This document shows positions 35,522-42,379 of a stretch of 42,379 bases of DNA, one piece after another (the stretch's first letter is position 1; every line of letters starts with the position of its first letter). The DNA is from an uncultured Steroidobacter sp. (lineage in GTDB: Bacteria; Pseudomonadota; Gammaproteobacteria; Steroidobacterales; Steroidobacteraceae): positions 1 to 42,379 of the forward strand of contig NZ_CALFXI010000071.1 of the NCBI RefSeq assembly GCF_937958065.1, given 5' to 3'. Under the pieces are notes generated by a model, which was not told the DNA's origin, made no database searches, and saw only the letters and a list, made by a program, of their open reading frames with translations. A program made the position numbers and the translations under genes.

Positions 35522-35994
35522 TCAGAACTTCATGGTGACGTCGAGCAGGTAGCGGCGGCCGTACTCGTCATACCGACCGATCCGATTCACCTGATTGTCC
35601 CGATGCATGCGCAACGGCTCGTCGGTGAGATTGTTGACCTGGAAGCGCAGTTGCACGCCGGCGCTGAGCTGATACGACGTGCTCAGGTCCAGCACCGACT
35701 CCTCCTCCAGCGTCTGCAGGTCCGCTCCGTTCCAGCCATAAATGACGGTGAACGGGCTGTGATATTTGTAGCCGAGCCGGGCCTCGATCGGCCCCGAGCT
35801 ATACCAGAGATCGGATCGGCAGGTTTCCCGCCTTCGCGGTAGACGACCCCGCAATCCTCCATTTCGTTGACATAGGACAGGTCGGCACCCAGATAGTAGC
35901 CGCGGGGCGGCTCCGCCGAGGTGCTGCCGGCCATTACTGCGAGCAGCGCCGCCCACCAGGCCCGCTTCGGCGCGATTTTCTGATGTCCTTGCAT
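35522..35994 (-). pseudogene. Deletion fossil: start of a GH53 endo-beta-1,4-galactanase joined to the end of a TonB-dependent receptor
   Basis: From the ATG at 35994 the frame encodes a signal peptide (WWAALLAVMAGSTSA) and the start of GH53 galactanase (YYLGADLSYVNEMEDCGVVY, then GGKPADP). Homology stops near 35815. In another frame, from about 35825 to the stop at 35522, the sequence is the C-terminus of a TonB-dependent receptor (SSGPIEARLGYKYHS; STSYQLSAGVQLRFQVNNLT; RRYLLDVTMKF with terminal F). The switch falls in GATCGGATCG (35810-35819), where a short GATC repeat could have mediated the deletion. At least the rest of GH53 and most of the receptor are gone. Neither part can work. The GGGGGAAG ribosome-binding site is retained. 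Confidence 0.85.
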
Positions 35995-36017
35995 CGCTTC
36001 CCCCGAAAATCCGTGTT

Positions 36018-36053
36018 GTCGGGCCCGACCGCCGTCGCTTGTCCAGGTCGGGC
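36018..36053. repeat. Three GTCGGGC elements upstream of dgoK
   Basis: The palindrome GTCGGGCCCGAC (36018-36029) is followed by a third element GGTCGGGC (36046-36053), which with GCCCGACC (36023-36030) forms an 8-bp inverted repeat. It abuts the -35 box of the dgoK promoter and is a candidate operator. Confidence 0.45.
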
Positions 36054-36082
36054 TTGTACAGGGAGAATATTAATCATATAAA
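36054..36082 (+). promoter_or_regulatory. Predicted sigma-70 promoter of the dgo operon
   Basis: TTGTAC (36054-36059), a 17-base spacer and TATAAA (36077-36082), about 22 bases before the dgoK ATG. The -35 box lies in CTTGTACAGG, which resembles a half-site of the TTGTA-type operator I recall for E. coli DgoR. Confidence 0.6.
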
Positions 36083-36104
36083 AGGCCCACATGGAATCCC
36101 GCTC

Positions 36105-37046
36105 ATGACCGACTCACCCACCCATATCGCCGGCGACTGGGGCACGACCCACCTGCGGCTGCACCTGTGCCGCGGCGGCACGGTGCTCGATAAGGCCGAT
36201 GGCGCCGGTATCGGCTCATTGACGACCAACGCCGAGGCGACCCTGTTCGCCGCGCTCGAACCCTGGACCGGCCGATATGGGCCGCTGCCCATCTGGCTGG
36301 CCGGAATGGTCGGCTCGCGCAATGGCTGGCGAGAAGTTCCGTACGCAGCGTGCCCTGCCGGCACTGCGGAGTTGCGCGCCTCGCTGTTGCGCTTCGAGGC
36401 CCGCGGGCATTCGATCGCCATTGCCGCTGGCGTTTCCTGCACGAACCCGCTCGGCGCCCCGGACGTCATGCGCGGCGAGGAAACGCAAATCCTCGGCGCC
36501 ATCGCCACGCATCCTTCGCTCGGACGCGGCCGAAGCATCGTCGCCCTCCCGGGCACCCACACCAAATGGGCGCTGGTCGAAAACGGCAAGCTCAAATCGT
36601 TTCAAACCAGTTTGTCCGGCGAGTTGTATGCCCTGCTGCGAGATCGCAGCACGCTATTGAAGGCGTCGACGGCCGAGGCCAACGAAGCAGCCGAACGTCG
36701 GGGCTTCGAGGCTGGCCTGCAACGCAGCCGCGAGTTGCGCAACGTTCCGCTCAGTCACTTGTTGTTCGAGGTGCGGGCCCGCCAGCTGATTCAAAACATG
36801 ACGCACGCCGAAGCCTCGACCTATCTGTCCGGCCTCATCATCGGCCAGGACGTGCTGGGGGCACTGCCTTTGTTCGACGGAACGATGCGAGCCGGTGCCG
36901 CTGTGCCGATCATTGGTGCGCCCCGGCTGGCCGAGCTCTATGGCGCCGCGCTCGCCGCGCATGGCATCGAAACGCTGCCGCTGGACGCCACCGAGCTGAC
37001 GCTCGCCGGTCTGAACGCGCTCGCTCATCCAGATATCGCGGAGTAA
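36105..37046 (+). CDS. dgoK: 2-dehydro-3-deoxygalactonokinase
   Basis: 313-residue kinase that phosphorylates 2-keto-3-deoxygalactonate to the 6-phosphate in the De Ley-Doudoroff galactonate pathway. Motifs: the phosphate-1 loop (AGDWGTTHLRLHLC), WLAGMVGSRNGW, VMRGEETQILGA, LPGTHTKWALVENG and TSLSGELYALL. Length is usual for the family. The ATG at 36105 fits homology and leaves room for the promoter; an in-frame start at 36039 would lie upstream of it. It is followed after 4 bp by the aldolase gene. Confidence 0.93.
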   Translation: MTDSPTHIAGDWGTTHLRLHLCRGGTVLDKADGAGIGSLTTNAEATLFAALEPWTGRYGPLPIWLAGMVGSRNGWREVPYAACPAGTAELRASLLRFEARGHSIAIAAGVSCTNPLGAPDVMRGEETQILGAIATHPSLGRGRSIVALPGTHTKWALVENGKLKSFQTSLSGELYALLRDRSTLLKASTAEANEAAERRGFEAGLQRSRELRNVPLSHLLFEVRARQLIQNMTHAEASTYLSGLIIGQDVLGALPLFDGTMRAGAAVPIIGAPRLAELYGAALAAHGIETLPLDATELTLAGLNALAHPDIAE

Positions 37047-37050
37047 TTTC

Positions 37051-37680
37051 GTGTCCACGCCCGTCGCTCTTCCTCCTTTGATCGCCATCCTGCGCGGCAT
37101 CCGCCCCGAGGAAATATTGGATGTGGCCCAGGCCCTGGTCGATGCCGGGATTCGCGGCATCGAAGTGCCGCTGAATTCCCCCGAGCCGTTGCTGAGCATT
37201 CGACGATTGACCGAGCGCTATGGCAACGAATGCCTGTGCGGCGCCGGTACGGTGCTCAAACCTGCGCAGGTCGACGCCGTTGCCGAAGCCGGCGGCAAGC
37301 TGATCGTGACGCCCAATGTCGATCGCGCCGTGATTGCCCGCAGCGTCGAATTGGGCCTGCAGCCGGTCCCGGGCTTCGCAACAGCGACCGAGGCGTTTGC
37401 CGCTATCGATGCCGGCGCGACCGCACTGAAGATGTTCCCCGCCTCGACCTACGGCGTGCAGCACTTGAAAGCGCTTCGGGCGGTGTTGCCGGGGACCAAA
37501 GTATTTGCGGTCGGCGGAGTCGGGGCTCGTAACCTCGCGGAATGGGCGGAAGCGGGCATCGACGGCATCGGCTTCGGCACGGACCTCTATGCACCGGGCC
37601 GCACCGCCGCCGAAGTCGGCGCCCGCGCCACCGCCATCGTCAGCGCCTGGCAGCAGGCGAAGGGATCGGCCCACGCCTGA
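37051..37680 (+). CDS. dgoA: 2-dehydro-3-deoxy-6-phosphogalactonate aldolase
   Basis: 209-residue class I aldolase cleaving KDPGal to pyruvate and glyceraldehyde-3-phosphate. The Schiff-base lysine is K127 in ALKMFPAS and the general base is E38 in GIEVPLNSPEP, the form typical of the galacto enzyme. The phosphate site is FAVGGVGARN with GFGTDLY. GTG start at 37051, four bases after the dgoK stop, so coupled translation is likely. The upstream galactose dehydrogenase and galactonate dehydratase are not in the window. Confidence 0.93.
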   Translation: MSTPVALPPLIAILRGIRPEEILDVAQALVDAGIRGIEVPLNSPEPLLSIRRLTERYGNECLCGAGTVLKPAQVDAVAEAGGKLIVTPNVDRAVIARSVELGLQPVPGFATATEAFAAIDAGATALKMFPASTYGVQHLKALRAVLPGTKVFAVGGVGARNLAEWAEAGIDGIGFGTDLYAPGRTAAEVGARATAIVSAWQQAKGSAHA

Positions 37681-37725
37681 TCGTGCTATGTTGCTCCCAT
37701 AATTCGAAGGGGCCCGGACCAAGGC

Positions 37726-38523
37726 ATGCGCAAACCCAGCGGACAGAACCTCACTTACGCCATCGTCGAAGAACTGGGGCATGCGGTCGTCACCCAGACT
37801 TATGGCGACACGGTGCCGTTTCCCATCGAAGCCGAGCTGTGCAAACAATTCGGCGCCAGCCGCACGGTGCTGCGGGAAGCGGTCAAGATGCTCACCGCCA
37901 AGGGCCTGCTCAGCGCCCGCCCGCGCCAGGGCACCTGGGTCGAGCCGGAGAGCAATTGGAATCTGCTCGATCCCGATGTGCTGCGCTGGCTGCTGGAAAG
38001 AAAGTTCTCGCTGGAGCTGCTCGCCGAATTCACCGAAATTCGTTATGCGATCGAGCCCATGGCGGCCGCGCTCGCCGCCCGTAACGCCACACCTGAAGGC
38101 ATCGCGCGCATTCGCCGCGCCGTAGACCGAATGAAAACGGCGGCCCTCGGGGAAGATGATCCCCTCGAATCCGACATCGCCTTTCATGTCGCCGTGCTGC
38201 ATGCCACGGGCAACCGGTTCTACGCTCAACTCGAAGACGTGATCAACGCGGCGCTACGCATTTCGATCCGGCTCACCAACTCGGTCAAAGGCGTGCCGCA
38301 GGCCGACGTCGACTTGCACCGCAAGGTGCTCGACGCCATCGAGGCGGGCAATGCCACCAAGGCCCGCACCATCATGGAAGGCATCATCACCGAAGTGCTG
38401 GATCTGATTAACACCGCGAAGAAAAAGAACAAGGCTACGCCCGCTGCAAGCGTGGCCGCTTCGCGCGCATCGACGCGACCAGCAGCGAGCTCTCGCAACG
38501 GCTCGGCGCGTCGCCGGGCTTAG
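37726..38523 (+). CDS. FadR-subfamily GntR regulator, probable galactonate regulator
   Basis: 265 residues. The N-terminal winged helix is VPFPIEAELCKQFGASRTVLREAVKML with wing GLLSARPRQGTWV. The C-terminal FCD ligand domain has metal-binding residues in DIAFHVAVLHATGN and DLHRKVLDAI. A basic, Ala/Ser-rich tail of about 30 residues follows. It lies 45 bp after dgoA on the same strand, matching the role of DgoR, which represses dgo genes until the sugar acid appears. Ligand specificity is inferred from position. Its stop overlaps the polB stop on the other strand by three bases. Confidence 0.9.
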   Translation: MRKPSGQNLTYAIVEELGHAVVTQTYGDTVPFPIEAELCKQFGASRTVLREAVKMLTAKGLLSARPRQGTWVEPESNWNLLDPDVLRWLLERKFSLELLAEFTEIRYAIEPMAAALAARNATPEGIARIRRAVDRMKTAALGEDDPLESDIAFHVAVLHATGNRFYAQLEDVINAALRISIRLTNSVKGVPQADVDLHRKVLDAIEAGNATKARTIMEGIITEVLDLINTAKKKNKATPAASVAASRASTRPAASSRNGSARRRA

Positions 38524-40880
38524 CGATCGCCCAGCAACGCGTAAAGATCCATCTGGCGACTGTCGCCGATCACCTGCTCGAAATCCAAGCCGAGCGTCGC
38601 GAGCACCGGCTCCGCCACCGGCTTGATCTGCTTGATGACGTAGTGCTCGCGATCCAGCGGATGCTGGATGTTGTCGATGGGTTCGGGGCCGGCGGTCGTG
38701 ATCACATAACTGATCAAGCGGCCCAGCGGCTGAGTCGACTTGCGGGCGGCAACCACATGCGGCGGCGTGGTCGCGGTGTACTCCTCGGTGTCCTTCCGAA
38801 GATTCTTCTTGTAGACCAGCTGGTCATCCAGCTTGCCGTCGCGCACTCTGCCGACGATATCGGCGAGATAGACGTCGACCGGCTGATCCGTGAACAGGCG
38901 GTGATACAACTCGCGCTGCACTTGTTTGGCGAGCGCCGTCCAGTCACGCCGCACGACTTCCATGCCGACGAACTGCACGCCGTCGATATCGGCCGCGTTG
39001 AGCAAGCCTGCATAACGTTTGCTGGCGCCGCGAGTGCTGCCTCTCGCCCTCGGCAGGAACAGCCGTAAGTAGAGCTTCTCGAACTTCAGCTCCATCTTGC
39101 TGGTCACGCGCCATTCCTGCTCTATGTATCGAGCGATGTCCTGATTCAGCCTGGCGGCAAGCTCTCTGCCTGTGGCACGAGCCTCGTCGGCGTCCGGCAT
39201 GCCGGAGCGAACGAACAAGCTGTCGGTATCGCCATAGAGCACGGTGTAGCCCGCACTCTCGAACCACTGCTTGGACCACAACAGTATTTCGCGGCCGGTG
39301 CCGGTGATCGAGTTGGCAAGCGCCGGGTTGTAGAACCGGCACGCGGGTGTACCCAATACGCCATAACACGAGTTCATCAGGATCTTGATGGCGTGCGAGG
39401 CCACCTCGTCGCCGTTCTTCTTGGCTATGTCACGCCGAGGGAACAACTCATCGAGCACCCGAGGCAGGATGGCGGGCTCGCGGCGGAATGCGCCGCCCGG
39501 CGTTTCGATCAAGTCGTCGGTGGGCTGCGGCCTGGCCACGTACGACAGCGGATCGATGTTGAACGTGCGAATGATGCTGGGATACAGGCTCTTGAAGTCG
39601 AAGACCCAGACGTTTCGATGCAGCCCGGTGAGCGGCTCGAGCACGTGGCCGCCCTGCTGTGCTTCGTACACGCGGGCATCGCTGGAGCGGACCGTCGGCG
39701 CGACGATGCCGAGTTTCTCCAGCTCCGAGAGATACAGGAAATCGAACGACGCGATGCTGGCCGCGACTCGATCCGGGGTCATCCCGGTGAGCTGACTGCG
39801 CGCCACCGCCAACGGAATCAGATTCAACTTCGCCACGATCTCGAATACCAGCCGCGCGTCGGTGCGTGCATACAGCGCGAACGCGGGCAGATCGTGACGA
39901 TAGTTGTGAATGATTTCGGCCAGACGATCGCGAACGTCGCCCGCGACCGCCTTGCCTTCGCCCAGCACTTCCCGGGCCACGGCGTCGAGCGAGTAATCAT
40001 CCATCCGCACGAACGCGCCGCGCAGCAGGTCGATGCCATCCATGACCAATCGGCCCGGAATGCTCGCCTGCCCGCTGCCGAAGTAACCCTCGGCCTTGCG
40101 AATGCGGATCGCGCCAGTGTCGCGACCGAGGTTGAATGGATGCCGCAGCCGTTGCGCCATGCGCTGCAGCGCCGTCAAGTCGAAGTCGACGATGTTCCAG
40201 CCGGTGATCACGTCGGGATCGAGACGCCGAACCCGCTCGCAGAACGCATCGAGCGCGGAGTATTCGTCGAGACAGCGCGTCGCCTTCTCCGGCATGGGGC
40301 GATCGCTGCCATCGACGATCAGCACCTCGTCGATCTCGTTGGAGTACATGGAGATCGCGAGCAGCCGCTCGCCCTTGCCATCGGTCTCGATATCGAACGA
40401 CAGGACGCGCGGCTCGATCCTCACCTCGGCCGGCCGAAGCACCGGGTTGTCGAACACCCAGGTGACTGCCTCGCCCGGCGTCGGCTCGCCCTCGATCTCA
40501 CAGCCGCCTTTGATGCCGCGCTCGATCAGATAACGGATCGCGAAGCGCACGTCCGCCTCGTAGGTGTCGATCCCCACGTCGTGCAGCCGGTCTCGCAGCC
40601 CGGGCACATCGGTCGGTGTCTCCATATCGAAGCGCGACACCGGCGCGCCGTCGAAAGTGCGCTTCTGCAACGGCACAGGCTGCTGCGACGTCAGGACGCT
40701 CGCGCGCTCGACGTCCCCGGTGCGAATGTAGAAGTGCGGACGCTGGCGATTGTCGCGGACCAGAAAGGTGCCGCCATCTTCGAGCCGGCCATACACATGG
40801 ATGACAGGTACGCGCGTTCCGGCGGGACCGGAAACCACACGATAACTGGCCTGAAGAATGAAACCCCGGAGCTTGATCAC
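38520..40880 (-). CDS. polB: Family B DNA polymerase (DNA polymerase II)
   Basis: About 786 residues; repair and translesion polymerase with proofreading. Exonuclease motifs: VLSFDIETDG near 163-167 and GWNIVDFDL. Polymerase motif A is DFKSLYPSIIRTF, motif B is KILMNSCYGVLG, and motif C is YGDTDSLFV. The C-terminal KKNLRKDTEEY and QPLGRLISYVITTAGPEP are typical of Pol II. The start is taken as GTG at 40880 (IKLRGFILQ); a TTG at 40898 is possible. The E. coli enzyme is SOS-induced, but no clear LexA box was seen here. Instead a MarR-type palindrome lies 70-88 bp upstream. Confidence 0.95.
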   Translation of the reverse strand: MIKLRGFILQASYRVVSGPAGTRVPVIHVYGRLEDGGTFLVRDNRQRPHFYIRTGDVERASVLTSQQPVPLQKRTFDGAPVSRFDMETPTDVPGLRDRLHDVGIDTYEADVRFAIRYLIERGIKGGCEIEGEPTPGEAVTWVFDNPVLRPAEVRIEPRVLSFDIETDGKGERLLAISMYSNEIDEVLIVDGSDRPMPEKATRCLDEYSALDAFCERVRRLDPDVITGWNIVDFDLTALQRMAQRLRHPFNLGRDTGAIRIRKAEGYFGSGQASIPGRLVMDGIDLLRGAFVRMDDYSLDAVAREVLGEGKAVAGDVRDRLAEIIHNYRHDLPAFALYARTDARLVFEIVAKLNLIPLAVARSQLTGMTPDRVAASIASFDFLYLSELEKLGIVAPTVRSSDARVYEAQQGGHVLEPLTGLHRNVWVFDFKSLYPSIIRTFNIDPLSYVARPQPTDDLIETPGGAFRREPAILPRVLDELFPRRDIAKKNGDEVASHAIKILMNSCYGVLGTPACRFYNPALANSITGTGREILLWSKQWFESAGYTVLYGDTDSLFVRSGMPDADEARATGRELAARLNQDIARYIEQEWRVTSKMELKFEKLYLRLFLPRARGSTRGASKRYAGLLNAADIDGVQFVGMEVVRRDWTALAKQVQRELYHRLFTDQPVDVYLADIVGRVRDGKLDDQLVYKKNLRKDTEEYTATTPPHVVAARKSTQPLGRLISYVITTAGPEPIDNIQHPLDREHYVIKQIKPVAEPVLATLGLDFEQVIGDSRQMDLYALLGDR

Positions 40881-40949
40881 CCGCGAATTGTGCTCCAAAG
40901 CGGCGGTCGCCGCGAGCCGGAAACCCTGTCAGCGTCGGGTCCGAACAGA

Positions 40950-40968
40950 TACTTGACTTCGTCAAGTA
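40950..40968. promoter_or_regulatory. MarR-type operator between polB and the MarR-GNAT gene
   Basis: TACTTGAC (40950-40957) and GTCAAGTA (40961-40968) are perfect reverse complements around TTC. Length and symmetry fit a MarR-dimer site. It lies 36 bp before the MarR-GNAT start and includes TTGACT/TTGACG on the two strands, which could be -35 boxes for both divergent genes. Confidence 0.68.
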
Positions 40969-41003
40969 ATTCGGCGAACGTCTGCGCTCACGGAGGAACC
41001 CGC

Positions 41004-41933
41004 ATGAATGCCGCGTCCGAGTCGATCATCGCCGACATCCGCCAGTTCAATCGCTTCTACACCCGCACCATCGGCGTGCTCGGCAACAACCTGCTGGGCG
41101 GCGACTATTCCCTGGCCGAGCTCCGGGTGCTGTATGAAATCGCCAATGGCACGGACGTGACGGCCGCCGACCTGGTGCGCACGCTGGGCATGGACTTCGG
41201 CTATGTCAGCCGCATCCTCGCGCAGTTCGAAAAGCGCGGCTGGCTCAAGCGCGAACGCTCCGAAGACGATGCCCGCAAATCCCACCTGCTGCTCACGGCG
41301 AAAGGCCGCAAAGCTTTCGCCGGCGTCAATCAGCAAGCGCGCGACGAAGTCGCAAAGCTTCTGGAGCCCCTGCCCTGGCATCGGCAACTGCAACTGCAAG
41401 CTCATCTGCGTCAAGTGCAATCTCTGCTCAGCCCGCAGCCCACGACGCCGGCCGTCCGGCTGCGAACGCATCGCGCCGGCGACATGGGCTGGATCATCCA
41501 GCGGCACGGCGCGCTGTATGAAAAGGAATATGGGTTCAACAGCGAATTCGAAGCGCTGGTCGCCGAGATCTGCGCCCGGTTCCTACGGGAGTTCGATCCC
41601 GCGGTCGAGCGGTGCTGGATCGCCGAGCTCGGCGATACGCCAGTGGGCACGATCATGCTGGTCCGCGGACCGGACGGCATCGCGAAGCTCCGTTTGCTGT
41701 TGGTGGAAGACAGCGCTCGAGGTCACGGCGTCGGCCGCATGCTCGTGAACGAGTGCGTCGGATTTGCTCGCGAGGCGGGTTACAAAGGCATGACGCTCTG
41801 GACGCAGAGCAACCTGGTGGCAGCGCGCAAACTGTACGTCGCCGCGGGCTTCAAACTCACCAAGAGCGAGCCGCACCACAGCTTCGGTCAGTCGCTGGTC
41901 GGCGAGACCTGGACCCTGTCCTTCGAGGACTGA
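41004..41933 (+). CDS. MarR-type regulator fused to GNAT acetyltransferase
   Basis: 309 residues. Residues about 1-145 are a MarR winged helix (YSLAELRVLYEIANG; VTAADLVRTLGMDFGYVSRILAQFEKRGWLKRE; DDARKSHLLLTAKGRKAF). Residues about 155-309 are a GNAT domain (VRLRTHRAGDMGWIIQRHG; acetyl-CoA loop LVEDSARGHGVGRMLV; ARKLYVAAGFKL). The fusion is a known but little-studied architecture that may link ligand acetylation or acetyl-CoA level to transcription. The ATG at 41004 has GGAGGA about 7 bases upstream; the frame is open far upstream but there it only mirrors polB. Autoregulation through the palindrome is likely. Confidence 0.92.
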   Translation: MNAASESIIADIRQFNRFYTRTIGVLGNNLLGGDYSLAELRVLYEIANGTDVTAADLVRTLGMDFGYVSRILAQFEKRGWLKRERSEDDARKSHLLLTAKGRKAFAGVNQQARDEVAKLLEPLPWHRQLQLQAHLRQVQSLLSPQPTTPAVRLRTHRAGDMGWIIQRHGALYEKEYGFNSEFEALVAEICARFLREFDPAVERCWIAELGDTPVGTIMLVRGPDGIAKLRLLLVEDSARGHGVGRMLVNECVGFAREAGYKGMTLWTQSNLVAARKLYVAAGFKLTKSEPHHSFGQSLVGETWTLSFED

Positions 41934-42003
41934 GTCTCCCGGTTCGGGAACGTTGGCGCACCTGGATCATTCCGTCAGCGTCCGCAACGCTCCCGGAGGC
42001 AGC

Positions 42004-42375
42004 ATGGCCACCGCTCGCAAAAGACGCTGGTCGCAACAGGTCACCGAGACCAGCGATGCACTGACGCTCGAGGAAGGCGTCTTCACCGGCGGCAGCTCCA
42101 GAGGCATCGCCCTGTCGCTGAAGCGCTCGGCCGAGCGCAGCCACAAGCGCAAGTCATCGCCGTATCGCTCCGCCATGTCGATGCTGACCTTCTACGAGAA
42201 CCGTGCCGGTAAAACATTACCGGCCGCCCGCAGGCGCACGCTCGAAGGCGCCAAGGACGAGCTGCGCAAGCTGTACGGTAAGACTGCCAAGCAGCAGTCC
42301 GCGAAGCAAAAGACCACCCGAAAGCAGCCCGGCAAGTCGCGCACCAGCACCAAACGCCGCAAAGCTCGCGCCTAG
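42004..42375 (+). CDS. DUF3175-domain protein
   Basis: 123 residues, very basic. Residues about 8-80 match DUF3175 (RRWSQQVTETSDALTLEEGV; IALSLKRSAERSHKRK; PYRSAMSMLTFYENRAGK). The C-terminus is a Lys/Arg/Gln/Thr-rich tail resembling histone-like or nucleic-acid-binding tails. The ATG at 42004 has GGAGG about five bases upstream. No function is known. It lies 70 bp after the MarR-GNAT gene on the same strand. Confidence 0.85.
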   Translation: MATARKRRWSQQVTETSDALTLEEGVFTGGSSRGIALSLKRSAERSHKRKSSPYRSAMSMLTFYENRAGKTLPAARRRTLEGAKDELRKLYGKTAKQQSAKQKTTRKQPGKSRTSTKRRKARA

Positions 42376-42379
42376 GGAA

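Noticed and set aside
39393..41003. Long N-terminal extension of the MarR-GNAT frame
   Set aside because: It is antisense to polB, and the ATG at 41004 has a strong ribosome-binding site and begins the MarR fold.

Overview
The window is a gene-dense, GC-rich chromosomal segment from a Gram-negative proteobacterium. The best guess is a gammaproteobacterium near Xanthomonadales/Steroidobacteraceae. The reasons are a fused aspartokinase-diaminopimelate decarboxylase, a CopL-type protein ahead of copA, an Oar-like TonB-dependent receptor, a Ser/Thr kinase with TPRs and a transmembrane segment, and many periplasmic enzymes. The placement is inference from gene content. No rRNA, tRNA, CRISPR array or insertion sequence was seen, and no stretch over 300 bases lacks a gene.

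Layout. (1) 1-2.4 kb: a copper-resistance operon (copL-copA, copA cut by the window edge) divergent from a secreted four-EF-hand protein. (2) 2.6-9.9 kb: a membrane Ser/Thr kinase, the LysC-LysA fusion, a small PA3496-like protein, an S-adenosylmethionine hydrolase-family protein and a MaoC hydratase. (3) 10.0-11.4 kb: serine hydroxymethyltransferase preceded by a convincing ZTP (pfl) riboswitch. (4) 11.4-13.05 kb: an accessory cassette of Phd/YefM antitoxin, ParE-like toxin and a GIY-YIG/DUF4357 protein, with a visible promoter and operator-like palindrome. (5) 13.1-26.4 kb: a glycan-utilisation locus with a TonB-dependent receptor, a GH144-type glucanase, a binding protein, two permeases, an ATPase, a GH1 beta-glucosidase and a 1054-residue multidomain enzyme I cannot assign to a family. 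Beta-1,2-glucan is the leading substrate hypothesis. (6) 26.6-35.4 kb: peptide and amino-acid scavenging (5-oxoprolinase, M19 dipeptidase, D-aminoacylase-like amidohydrolase) around a TPR-GGDEF diguanylate cyclase that has an intrinsic terminator in its leader region. (7) 35.5-38.5 kb: a fossil of a galactan locus (the start of a GH53 galactanase joined by deletion to the end of a TonB receptor) beside intact dgoK, dgoA and a FadR-type regulator. (8) 38.5-42.4 kb: PolB-family DNA polymerase, a MarR-GNAT fusion with a near-ideal operator, and a DUF3175 protein.

How parts work together. In region 5 the receptor would bring oligosaccharide across the outer membrane, the GH144 enzyme would cut it in the periplasm, the ABC system would import it and GH1 would finish hydrolysis. 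Region 7 retains the lower De Ley-Doudoroff galactonate pathway (kinase and aldolase) after loss of its polysaccharide front end. The most notable findings are the riboswitch, the deletion-fusion fossil, the unassigned 1054-residue enzyme, the possible structured leader before the diguanylate cyclase, and the MarR-GNAT operator shared with polB.
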